A stretch of DNA of 64,000 bases from Polytrichum commune (lineage: Eukaryota > Streptophyta > Polytrichopsida > Polytrichales > Polytrichaceae), in NCBI GenBank assembly GCA_950295325.1, contig OX485807.1, positions 24,091,666 to 24,155,665 of the forward strand, read 5' to 3'. The notes under the pieces are model-generated. The model did no database searches. It saw only the letters and a list, made by a program, of their open reading frames with translations, and was not told the DNA's origin. The translations under genes were made by a program, and so were the position numbers. Of this stretch, positions 12,259-26,071 are shown in pieces. The stretch's first letter is position 1; every line of letters begins with the position of its first letter.

Positions 12259-12851
12259 CGGTAATCTCCCACTTAAGTACGCACTTTGAACCGGAGCCGT
12301 TGGTGCGCACTTAGTTGGTAGGTGCATACTTTACTTATATTGCTTCCTAGACCTTTTGATTTGATGAATCGCAGCACGAAAAGGATGAAACATGAGGCAA
12401 CCCGCTCGACTGAAGCCCAATGATGTGAAATCGTTGCAAAGTTGAGCGAGCCAAACGCGCCGAGCAAGCGGGAGCTGGGGCCGGAGTATGAAGTCAGTGA
12501 AGGCGCCATCCATAATCACCTATTGATGACGAAATCTAGCCTATCGAGACATTTGCTGATGTGAAAGTGCTATTGACTTCAAAGGCTTTGAAGCTCTAAA
12601 TAACATTGTCCTTGACATTGACGGCCAATTATTTTGCTCTGATGTTCAAACGGAAGTTGGATAGATGTATGATGAATTGCGACGACCATTTGAGACATTT
12701 TAGCAAAACGTTAACTAATTGCCATTGAATGTCAAGTGTAGAATATTCATGCATTCATGACAATGTATGAACCTTGATTTTTGTCAAAAAATTTGTGCAC
12801 CTAACCGGGATGCGTACTTAAACGGGTGCGTACTTAAGCGGGAGATTACTG
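12259..12851. mobile_element. Tigger-like non-autonomous MITE
   Basis: This 593-bp element has near-perfect terminal inverted repeats: CGGTAATCTCCCACTTAAGT at the left and CAGTAATCTCCCGCTTAAGT (inverted) at the right, with two mismatches over roughly 28 bp. A TA dinucleotide lies on each side (12257-12258 and 12852-12853). A CAGT start with a TA target duplication is typical of pogo/Tigger transposons. No transposase frame is recognisable inside, so movement would depend on an enzyme supplied elsewhere. Confidence 0.75.
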
Positions 12852-12853
12852 TA

Positions 12854-14914
12854 CATCATTAACTTAGTGTTGTCCAATTGAGAGATTTTACAAGGGTGGA
12901 TGGTAATGCGAATGAAATCATGTAGGCTCAAAATGTTTCGTGGATATTGATGGCAAATGTAAGTGCTTTTTCTATGAAAAAATCAGATAGAAGTTTACTT
13001 ATAAGGAGGTGTCTTTTTGGTTATCAAGAATGTGTTAAAATATGTGTGCAGCCGATGAGCTGGTTGAATAGTAGTGGAAAAAAAAAAAAATCCTTACAAA
13101 ATAAACGTTCTCATGTCTGTATATCATTATGCAAAAACGAAACTTGTAGGTGAGCTTTTATAGAAGACTCCCATGCCATTTACACAGGCCTTGTAATGTC
13201 CCAAAAGTGATTTCACACTAATTTGAAGGGTCATACATCATAATCTATGTAATCTTGATTCATGAGGAATTATTTAACTTGAAACTCAAAAATGCTTACA
13301 TGGACATCACCAAGTTATTTGAAAACACCAATAGATATAAACTTCAAATCCAACACCAACAAATTTGATTCACAAACTTTTCTCTCTCTAGCCTTGCAAC
13401 CTCCAATTTATAGCAAGTGAACAATGTGTATAACAATGTGAACAAAGGCTTGAGCTGCAAGGCATGTCATTGAATCCACTTTGTTGTTGGCCCTTAGCCC
13501 TTAGTCCCCAACATTACTAATCTCCATTTCATACTTAACTTACTAGCCATAACATTGTCAAGGATATTCCTAACCATTATTGTAGTTGATGATATACTCT
13601 AAGCAATTGTAAGGAATTGCCCTAGTTTTTTATTTTTTATTTTAAAAATATTTTAAAAATATTATTTCTCATGCAAAGTGGCTAATATATTAATAATAGG
13701 TAAGAGATGCATTTCATGGACAATTATGATATATTTGTAGATATGTAAGATACACATTTGGACTGTTGTTCATGTTATGTAGGAGGACAATTTTATAGAC
13801 CTTCCAGAAAAAGTATTTAGACAATGACATTCATATCTGTATTGTCATGCTCTTATCCCTCCAAGTATCGAAGGGCCTTTAGAATGTCCCTTCTCTTGTA
13901 TTGAATAAAGAAAAATGTTTCATTTTTTTAGAAACCCTATGGTATTTGGGCCCTCTTATGTTACTTCCATTTTCTTCCCCTATCACTAACTTTTAGGGTG
14001 TTGCCGACCTTTTACATCATAGCCTTTGGATTTGATAACATTGGTTATTATGCATGCCTTGTAATGACCTCTCCAAAATCCATCATAGAGGCTAATAGTT
14101 GGGGTATTTGATCATACAATCTTTTTGTGTCCATGTGTCCATGAAGCATGTGTTTTCAAGAAGATTTTCAAGGAGGCTTAGGAACCCAATTTTTTTTTTT
14201 GCTTGCCCACCTTGCAAAGTTTGTAGAGGGTGGGAGGTTTGACCAAGTGTCCACATCCCATCCTAGTTACAAACTTAGAAGTGACATTAGAATGATTCAT
14301 GTCAATTGTACTGGGCATAGGTATTGGAAACTTTAACTCATGTGTAGAATGAAATAAGTGTGTTGTGATTGAGTCCCAACCCAACTTGCAATTGAATTTG
14401 TACATAACAAACTATAATGAAGAACATAGTATTTATGAAAATGTCATATATGTCATTTTTCCAAATGCAAAGAAGGCCAACTTGAATTGGTCTTTGGAGA
14501 TAGCTTTTATCAATTGTGATTTTTTTCCCCCAAAGTTCAAGTGCATCCCAAAAACTTAAAAACTAAATCGGCCTTGAAAAAAACTGTCACATGTGAATGT
14601 GATGTTTTCATGAGTATTGTATTGAAGGCAAACTATGTAATAACTTTGAAATTCTATATATCACAAACATTGTGGTGGGCAAATGGATGCCAATGTTTCA
14701 AAGGAACTTCATAATCTAGAAGGAAATTGATTACCAATCTTGAAGGTTCCAAAGAACAAAATGTAATTGCCAATTGCTCCAACCTCCTAAGTGTTGGTTG
14801 GAGGGTTTGATTGAAGAAGGTGGTACTTTGGGGGTGCATTAAATGACGAATAGAACAACAATTTGTGTTGACATAGTTTCTCCTTTGAGCTTGGCATAAC
14901 TGGCGAGTCTCAAG
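12854..14914. other. Intergenic, no gene seen
   Basis: AT-rich sequence with A-runs and T-runs (for example about 13078-13090 and 14190-14201). I recognise no gene or element ends. Confidence 0.5.
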
Positions 14915-14916
14915 TA

Positions 14917-15050
14917 CACTAAATATGGCATTTAGTGTCTCCAATTTTATTTGTCTTGTTCAATCCTAATTGTAAACCGCCATGTATTGTCACCAACACT
15001 AAGTGTAAACCTAACATTAATTGTCATTCTTTGTGAATTATTTTGGGTAT
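14917..15050. mobile_element. Truncated CACTAAATA-type MITE
   Basis: The left end, CACTAAATATGGCATTTAGT, follows TA (14915-14916). About 130 bp match, in reverse orientation, the interior and right end of the element at 37292-37672, sharing the CTAATTGTAAACC and AATTGTCATTC-type blocks. No right terminal repeat was found, so the far boundary is approximate. Confidence 0.65.
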
Positions 15051-16338
15051 TATAGATTTGCAATGTCGTAATTACTATCACTTAGTAAGTGGGTTTTGAT
15101 CCAACTTTTATTCATTCATGAAATTGAAATTTAAGTAAAATTGGACAAGGTCAAGCATGGAATCATAACATGTTGAATTCTATGATAGGATTTTACGATA
15201 AATTTATTTGGTAAGATCTTTCAATGAAATATGTAGAGTTGATTATGATCATATTATAGTAGTTGCTTTGATTGAATTTTCACTATTCAATATATATTTA
15301 TATAGATTTAACATCAAAAAATATATATTTGATTTTTTCCATCACATACTTTATATAGCATAACATTCAAGTAATCACTAAGGATTCACATATCTCCCAT
15401 AAAATTTAGGTGTATCATAAGTGCATCAATGGATCCGCCCATAAACTTGAAGCAACCAAAAAGCATGTTATCCATTTTCTTTTGAATCAGACTTGTAGTT
15501 TCTTGTAATTTGGTTGCTTTGTAGTCACGAACTTTTTTCAAGATTCAGAACCACCGATCTTTAAGTGAATCCGGACTAACTCCAAGTGCAAAATTATAAC
15601 ATGCTGAATTCTATCATAAGATTCTACCATAGGATTGTATTCCCACCAAAGTGCTTATAGCACTCACAACAAAAGAGTTTCACCACTCCTACACCTCCCT
15701 CATCCCAAGACTTTAATGACCACATATGGTGGTCTGAAGATATTTGTTGCAATTCAACTTTTAGTTTAGTAGCAAACCCAAATACTTATCCATTGTTTTG
15801 TAGGAAGTAAATTTTCTTTTTGGTTATTCTTTGGGATGTTGTCTTGTTCACCAATTACCCTAGAGGAAGCTCAGGGAGGAGCTCATGGTGGTGAAGCATC
15901 ATCTGAAACCATCACATCCTCTTTTGGTTGGGGGATCATGATCTCTTGAGTGTCACTAATAATTTCCACTCTTCTTATCTTACTACAATGATTAGATTTT
16001 GAGTGCTTGGGGATGACATGCACCGATTGACCCTATAATGTCTAGTTTTTCCAATTTGTTGTGAATACGACATTTATTTTTTCAATCCCAGAAACTCAAG
16101 GGCTAGTCAATGACATTGGCTAATTCTAAAGTAATGCACAAAACAGAGCAAGTGTCACCCTTGTGAGCATCCAAGGGACCAATCATCTCAACAATAGAGT
16201 ATTCATCTTCAAAACTAAACAAAAAAAACCTTAGTCTACATTTTGAGAACCTCAAGTGTTGCAGAAGGAAAGGTAAGGAAAAACTTCTTTGAGAATAATG
16301 TAATCTCCCCAATGTGAGCAAGAGAAACTCAACAACGT
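15051..16338. other. Intergenic, no gene seen
   Basis: AT-rich; no coding, RNA or element signal recognised. Confidence 0.5.
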
Positions 16339-16516
16339 GGCAACAACAATTGAGCACAAGCTCTAAGCCCCAAACCCTAAGTGATAAACCCAAAGTAGGC
16401 AACAACAATTAATAACACACTTTGAGCCCCAAACCTTCAATGACAACCCAACAAGGGCAACAACACTTGAGCACAAGCTTTGAGCCCCAAACTCGTAAGT
16501 TATAAACCCAAACAAG
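16339..16516. repeat. Three tandem copies of a 58-61 bp unit
   Basis: Units begin at 16339, 16398 and 16456, each with GGCAACAACA followed by a GAGCCCCAAAC-type core and an AAACCCAA end. The copies have diverged moderately. A short minus-strand open frame across them is a by-product. Confidence 0.85.
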
Positions 16517-17569
16517 GAAGAAGACAATGGAGTAGGTCGAATTAGACACAATGGACATGTTGCAAGAAAACTCTTAACTCTCAGAGAATGGAGGAGGTAG
16601 CATCAAAACTCTCACATCGCACATAGACCCTAGCCCTTAATCTCACCATGCATTCAAGGATGTGTTGGCGTGGATCTAATGGTCCAAAACTTAGTACATT
16701 TATGCATTTGTGACATGTTTTCCATGCCAAGTCATATGAGGGGTATTTATGTATTTATGTATTTATTTATTTATGATTTAAAAAAATAATATATTAAAAA
16801 AATTACCCCTTCAAGGTACCTATCTTAGCCTTAATAATTGTCAAATGTTGTCTCTTAGTTGACACCCTATATTAAATATATGTGATTTTCCCACTTATCT
16901 ATTGCCTTATGGTAGAACTAAAACTTTTATAGATTTTAGGCAAATATCATTTTAAAGACCCTATAATTTTTCTCACCTATAATTTTAGTATGACATGAGT
17001 ATTTCCCCTAAGACTATTTGCGAACAATCTAAAACTAAAGGCTTACAGGTCTCAAAGTGTCATGTCCATTACTTGCCAATATCAATAACTTTTTGAAGTA
17101 AAGATTTATTTACATCATGACGTTTACCATAATATGCTGGGATACTTGAGATGATAATTTTGTGTTATAGTATGCAAGGGGAAGATATCCTTGAGCGTGC
17201 TAATGCCAAGTGTTGCTTATGTACACACACCTTAAGGCCCTTCCCACACGAGAGGCACCGGAAGTTTCACAACTTCCTCCAACGTGGCACCTTGCCCAAG
17301 AAAAGTCTCCTTTTCCTCATTTTTCTCCTTATATTGTGGGACTTCCGGGCACTAGTGCCCGGTAGTCGTGAACTACATTTATTGTGCCATGTCACTCTAC
17401 TTTATTGCCAAGTAGATCCCGAAGCAAGATCCAAAGCAAAATCCGAAGCTAAAAAGTCATTGTTGCCACTCCCCATACTTCCTCTCATGTGGCAACCACT
17501 TGCTCATTTGAACCAATGCTATTCATCCAACTCATTGCCGTTCCTCCCGTGTGGTTTGGGCCTAGTCAA
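16517..17569. other. Intergenic, no gene seen
   Basis: AT-rich, with a TATTTATG-type low-complexity patch near 16745-16775 and a plus-strand frame of 141 codons at 17151-17576 that I cannot relate to any family. Confidence 0.4.
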
Positions 17570-18715
17570 CTTGTAGACCATTGTGTAACATAGGGGGAGC
17601 ATAGGCATTCAACTCACAACACTACCGTAGTTAAAAAGCAGGTTCGGCACAAAATAATTCTAAAAATAGATGCCTAAAATTTTGGAATATTATTGGCATT
17701 TTTTGCCCAATATAAAATTAATTATTTTTCAAAATTGCCAAAAAGTAAGAAATTTTTACTTCTCACTAGAGTTTTACTTACAGTGGAACCATATGTGAAT
17801 TTTGAAGGAGAGAAGGTGCTCCTTTTGTAATCAAGCTCACTTACATTAGTCCACAAAGAATGTGGGTTAAGAAGTAGCAAGATTCTAGGTGAGGCTTTTC
17901 AAATGTGTTGTTCACAAATTTTTGGAGTCTAATTGAGCATAGAAGATGAAGTTTTACAGAATTTTGTCCAACTAACAAAAGTTGAGAAATCAATCCTTCT
18001 TCCACCTCCAACAAGTTTTGTGTCAAAATAAGTCTTTATGCAAAAGATATGGACAAAACATTGCAGCCGTGTAAAGATCAAAAAATTAAAATGCGTTCAT
18101 AACAGTTTTTCGGAGCTCATTTGTGCATAGAAGATCAACTTTTTTTGGAATTTTTTTGGTCTAAGAAAAGTTTAGAAATCAAGTAATCTTTCAATTCCAA
18201 CAAATTTTATGTCATTTGAAGACTCTATGCAAAAGTTATGCGTGTTATAAAAATGAAGTCTAACTAGGTGCTTCACCTCAAAGTTTACATATCCCATATG
18301 CATTGTTGAACACAACTCCACTCTTCTTGCATAAAGCACAGAGCATTCTCAACTCTTCACTTACATCTTGCTTGTCATTCAATGCAAGAGAGATGTACAA
18401 GATGTAAGCTTAAATAGAAAATTAAAAATGAATTTAAGCCAAAATTTTAAAAATTAAAAGAGAAAAATGCCGAAAATGTGAATATACTATTTTAAGGTTC
18501 CGAACCTACTTTTTGAACTTTAATTAAATATTAGGCAGCAAGTTGCTGAACCTGCTAGTAAACTACGGTACTGAACATAATGCCAAGATATTAGTAAGCG
18601 CACTTGAAGGGCAAGTGTGACGAGGTGAGACTAATGGTGATATTCCTAATCATGAGTGTACTAACCTAACATATGCCTCAAAATATGGTAAACTACACAT
18701 CTGACACTAAATACC
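17570..18715 (+). repeat. Dispersed repeat copy A, split by an insertion
   Basis: The flanks 17570-17624 and 18569-18715, read together without the intervening element, align with the reverse complement of about 52030-52270. Shared blocks include TAGTCAACTT, CATTGTGTA, CTGAACATA, GCCAAGATATTA and CTAACATATGCCT. The two copies fix the insertion point of the element at 17625-18568. Identity of the repeat family is unknown. Confidence 0.75.
17625..18568. mobile_element. 944-bp TA-flanked DNA element
   Basis: The ends are imperfect inverted repeats: CCGTAGTT then an AGCAGGTTCGGCA block at the left, mirrored at the right by TGCTGAACCTGCT then AACTACGG. TA lies on both sides (17623-17624 and 18569-18570). 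The other copy of the host repeat carries a single TA at the same place, so this is a target duplication. The interior is non-coding and holds a tandem duplication of about 188 bp (copies near 17915-18060 and 18105-18260). A non-autonomous Tc1/mariner-type element is the best guess. Confidence 0.75.
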
Positions 18716-21429
18716 ATAAACGGTGTAGCATAATATTCAAAACACATTAGAGTTATCTAAAAGTTAAGGAGATGAAACCATGGATTTAGTCCCAAACCTT
18801 GAGTTTATGAGCATTTAACACAAAGTCACACCAAGTTTTCTTAATGCTTAAATTATCATACACAAATTGTGATGTTGGGTTATTAAAAATTAGTTTTCTA
18901 GCTTGTCCTACTGGGATGGGTGGGCCAAGCTAGCCTTGCATAGGCCGATTTGAGAATTAGGACAATAAGTCTCATGTATATACCCTATTTAAATCCTAAA
19001 TTTCTCTCAAAATTTGAGAGGTGGGAAGGGGAGGTCTCAAAAGTTTCACCCAACTTTCCAAATAGACTACAATATATAATGGGCTAATGAGCTCTTAATA
19101 GAAAGTTTTCTCAAAGAAGGATCAAACCCATGGTTTTGTCCCTCTTTTGAAAGACTTCACATATAACTCTATAGTCTAATCTCTTTTATACACATGTCTT
19201 TTTGGTGCCAATTCTTACACCCACCCCTATATGTGACATGCCACTCACATGTAGTTGTCTAGTGTCCGAGGAGATTTTTGAGGATAATTAGTTGAAATCC
19301 TATTGTTGCCAAGTCCATTTTTCTTTATTTAATTGAGGTTTATTCCACAAATGCTTCCAAAATGATGGGAAATTTTCCTGAAGTCTTGAACTTCAACCGG
19401 TAATTTCTCAAACTCAACCAGTTCGCCTGTAACTAGCGGTCGGTTCTCCCTGTCCATTTTAAGTGTCCAAATTATTTTTGTGTTTCAACTTAGGCACTCT
19501 ACCTAAACTATTGTAACTCATGGAGGTCAAAATATTTGCAAGTGATTGGAGACAATTATGCCATCCTATTCTTTTGTAGCTACAAATCAACCCATGGTGA
19601 TGGTACTCTAGCCTCACTAACATCATGTTTGTGGCAATCAAAATGCACGTGATATTAAGGAGGTCTGTAGTGTTAACATGGGTGCATGTAAATAAAAGAG
19701 TTAGTGTTATACGTGATATTATAGAACAACACGAAGTCAACATTACAATAAAGACAATAATGACAATTATGACAGCGTGATGTATGCGAGTGTGTGGTTT
19801 AAATTCTTTGGTGAATTGTTTTAATGTCAAAACTCTTGATATATGAAAGGGAAATGTGACAACAATTGAGCACATCCGTTCCCCGGGGTTTGGGGAGCTA
19901 AGATTACGGCGTTGTCAATTTCTCATGAACCATAGAAAGCGATTGACCACCACTGCGATTTCCCACTGACAGGAATTTATTTTCACATACACACAATTTA
20001 AGCCCATCAATGTAGTTGAATTGCCACAATGCTCATCCGTCTGGCGCCGTTCTTGAGGCAGACGACTTTCAAATCCTTTGGTTTCTGCTGCTCCAGGTGT
20101 CTGGAGGGTAGCTTACTTGTAAGCAGGTTAATCCATACGCCGATGTGGTTAATTCCAAACTCGAGGAAATGTTCGCTAGCAGAGCAGATGGTTACCCTCC
20201 AAGTAATTTGCAATTCCACCTTCTGTTAATTTTCAAGGGTTTCGACATGCATTGTTCTTAATTAGCTCACACTCTTACATGCAATGAGGAATTATTTTAT
20301 GTCATTACCTTTGGAGAATGAATGTTGTAGGTGCGCACCATGCATTTTGGGCATGACCAACATCGACCTGCTCAGATCTCGACCAGATGCATCCCAGCTT
20401 GATCGAAAATTCGTAGCCTCTTCAAATTGCAGTGTCAGTGTTCTGCGCAATGCATGCAAGTGATCCTCGATAACACGACACGCAATAGAGTTGATGAGAT
20501 CTACTAGAACAATTTCTAGCCAAGATGAAGCGTCCGACCAAAACTTGCAAAATAATGCATGGTTGCAACCAACAGGAAATTCGACACCATCGGACCCAAT
20601 TTCTCTAAGACATATCAAAACGTAGATCAACAGGGCATGCATTCATATCTTCGGTACTCATTGTACCCAAGAAGCACAGAAGAAATGTCAATATAATGAT
20701 GTAGATTGTACCTTGAGAAAATGAGGTTTCCCTCGAAAAGCATCTCAAGTGCGAATCGACACTTAACCCTTTAGCTGTCTCCTTGTAAGGTTTTGTTCAC
20801 CCTGTCTACACGATATTATGAAACCATGTAGATTGCACAGTATCAAAGCAATGAAGCTGAGTCTGGTGCTGTGATGTCAGTAGCTACCACATGTGCAACA
20901 AAAAATTCTGCAACTAATGGGCATTTGAATGGCACAATCAGTGGACAATTGAGCATACTCTTGTATGAGCTCATGATCATTCACAACCTATCAAGTCATT
21001 CAAGTGTATCACGATTTCTCTTCTCAGAATACTAAACTCCCAACCCAAGGATCACACATTACCTGAAGTAATGGAGGATAAATGAATTCGTTCGTCAAGT
21101 ACTCTTTGGGATTTCGGACCAAGAGCTTCACAATAAGAGATTCGTTCCTAATTACAATTGATTTTTGAGTTGAGATTACCTCGGAGGATTATTGACGTGG
21201 ATAGCTGTTAATGAAGCACCTACCAATCCCGCCGTTTGTGACAATTTGGCTGCAGCTTGCACACAGACCTGCAAGAATGTGGTGGCGGGCGTTTGATGGA
21301 TGCAGGTGGAACAAGATTTCTGATGAATGTTGTGGGTGTTCGGAGTATAGCTCTAAACTACTCACAACCGCAATTGTCTTAATTTTCTGCAAAGATGATG
21401 CCGTGGCATCCATGGTTAGCATCCACATT
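18716..21429. other. Intergenic, no recognised gene
   Basis: Composition becomes less AT-rich after about 19900. Minus-strand frames of 116 codons (20292-20642) and 138 codons (19459-19875) have no recognisable motif. One could be an exon of an unrecognised gene, but I have no support beyond openness. Confidence 0.4.
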
Positions 21430-21610
21430 CCAAGAATCCTTATATCTACATCAGTTTGTAGGAGAAACTTGACATTCTTTAGTGGCCATATCCGGCTTAT
21501 CCTGCAGTTAGTATGGCAGCTCCTAGCAGCTAGGGGGCGGCATAACCGTCTCCCAGATCCCTTCCGTCTCTTAAGCCATCAGATTCGGCCAGGCACCTCC
21601 CGTGAGCTCG

Positions 21611-21620
21611 CTATAAGAAA
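21611..21620 (+). promoter_or_regulatory. TATA box of alpha-tubulin copy 1
   Basis: CTATAAGAAA lies 233 bp upstream of the start codon. It sits in a block (TATAAGAAACTGATTTGGCC) kept almost unchanged in copy 2 while surrounding bases differ, which suggests a constrained core promoter. A TATA role is inferred. Confidence 0.6.
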
Positions 21621-21834
21621 CTGATTTGGCCGCCAGCCTCCCTCACTTTATTTCTCGCTCCCGCTCCAAGTCCTCCGCTGGAGCCTCACGTTTTGCTATT
21701 TTCTATCTGCATCTTCAAGGTGTAGATAGATAGTGGCGAGGAGTTGAGATACTTTGGTTTTCTGTCAGTATTCTAAGATTTGAGAAGCAGATTTGCAGTT
21801 GTATTTCAAGTCGAACACCTGTAAGAGGAATTAA

Positions 21835-24041
<2,207 letters not shown>

Positions 24042-25631
24042 ATCCCTCGACCAGAATGAATGATGGTCATATACATTTATCCCTCCCTGTCAGCCGAGCC
24101 CTGAATCATCATCTTTCCTAGTTCATTTCCGCTACATAGCGAGACTCCCACTTTGAGCTTCATGGAAGGAATTCTGAGGCAACAACATTAGACTTCAGAA
24201 TACGTAGCACTTGCATCCTACAACCACCCATATGTGGGATGCTCCTGCAGAATCACCTCATCCGTCTTCCGGCTTTTGCAATTAGTTTTCGGCTGCGCTC
24301 CCAATCCTGACGGGATCCACACGCGGCTGTTGCCAGCGAGATTATTGAACTGAAATTGAACTATTTTTGTACATTTGAGATGATTAAGGATGTCGTCAAT
24401 TCAACTCCAGAGTTCTTTCGCAATTCGCCCGCCACCATCTTACGGCGTGTCTTATGATCCACCTGGATTTCCAAGTTTCCAACGGAGATTGTTAACTCCC
24501 GTGAATGTGATGATCATAAGTTAAAATACTCTTGTCTTCATATGCTTGAGCACTAATTTTGGTCAATGTGTGATTCCCTACATCGTGCTCCCTCTAACTT
24601 AACCAAGTTCGGATGACCATGCTCTCACTCATTTTAGGAGATCATTTGGTTTTCTCTTCAAGGTATCCGTCCCAACAGGTGCCTTTGGGCCAACGGGGTA
24701 TAGGTAAGTTCCACATTGGCTACCTGGTTGGGCTTTTAGAGATTTAGATCTGTAAACATTATATCCATATTTGTTATCAACTCAAAAATCAAACCATTCA
24801 TCATCATTCACGATTCCGGTTCTGCGATGTCGAAGATCTACGTACTTGCTTACAAGACAATTTGACAACCAAGTAGCAAATGCTTCCGCCATAATGTGAA
24901 CCTCATTCAAGTCTAGTTCAAAGAGTGAATCTTTCTGCATTGCTTGCCTTATCAAAAGCAAGGACTCGCTTACATGTTCACATCTTTGGAGTATCCACTT
25001 CTAGGACCTCGTCGTAGAGAGCGGCAGTTCAAATTACACACAATAAAGTAGCTGCATGCCATCAGGTAGTGATCACTTATTCAAAGTGTCTGGAATTATT
25101 GGCTGATATGATTTGAATTGTCCTAGAGGAATTTGCCTGTCCTCGGAGGGTTGGAGACACAGGCTCTGCTTGCTACCCTGTGCAGAACATAGAAGTGTAT
25201 TTGTCCCAATGGTCAAGTAAAAATGTGAACTACATTTAATCACTAGATCTGCTGTGGAAGCTGTGCTAAGTTGCCATTCTATATCCTACAAGTCAATGTT
25301 TTGATACATGTGTGTATTATTTATTCCAGTTAGGATGTGCTTCACAATCCGAGTTTTCCTGTTCAAAATTTTGAGACAACCGAGAAGTCACGACCACCAA
25401 TGATCGATAACAGTATTAAAACCTTGTAGATCAGAGTTATCGACTCCTGTACCTCTCCTATTGACAGAAATATTTGCATAAACTTCAAAAACACATTTGA
25501 TCGGTACAATCATTTTATGTCGCACAAGAATGGATGCTGGTGAGAAAATGAGATTCATATATAATTCAAGGAGGTACACTTACTGATAGTGACAATGAAT
25601 ACCACAGGAACAAACAGACATTGCTATGGCC
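24042..25631 (+). other. 3' UTR and flank of tubulin copy 1
   Basis: The first 86 bp are identical to copy 2, then scattered differences appear. No additional gene is seen. Homology to copy 2 continues to 25631. Confidence 0.6.
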
Positions 25632-25732
25632 TCATACACTCACTCTCTCGCCGGTGGGGAAACAATTTGTGATCGCCTTTAGGGTATGAATTAAGACTGA
25701 CCGAAGTCAATCCAACACCCTCGAAATGGGGA

Positions 25733-26057
25733 TAGATAGAAACTCCAACCCCTTTCAAGCAAGGGGCCGGCGTGAATAAAGTGTCCGTTCGTAATGCCAA
25801 TGACCCGATGTCCACTGGACAAGGGGACATTGGGACAATACTACTCTCCCCTTTCGAGGATGGACACTGTAGTGACACACTATACTAGTTCCTAGCTAGC
25901 CACAAGTGCCTTGAAGATACCGGACATGGTATCCCCCCAAAGGGCTTTGAGGTACCCATACAACAAGGTCCAAGGACCCCCCACCATAGTTGGGTGGACT
26001 AAGGTGGTGAGCACCACGCCGGCATGGGGAATAGAACCCACAACCTCCTCATAAAAA
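25733..26057 (+). mobile_element. SINE-like retroposon with 14-bp target duplication
   Basis: The 325-bp body is flanked by the direct repeat CCTCGAAATGGGGA (25719-25732 and 26058-26071). The body ends in ATAAAAA directly before the second repeat, as expected for reverse-transcribed insertion with an A-rich tail. A GTTCGTAATGCC stretch about 58 nt from the 5' end resembles a polymerase III B box. A related 5' portion (GGGGCCGG-GTGAATA-AGTGTC-GTTCGTA) occurs at 45058-45122, so it is probably a family. No coding frame is present. A tRNA origin is only suggested. Confidence 0.65.
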
Positions 26058-26071
26058 CCTCGAAATGGGGA

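Noticed and set aside
26020-26050. tRNA-like T-arm on the minus strand (GGTTGTGGGTTCTATTCC)
   Set aside because: The orientation of the A-tail and target duplication places the retroposon on the plus strand, and no cloverleaf could be drawn around it.
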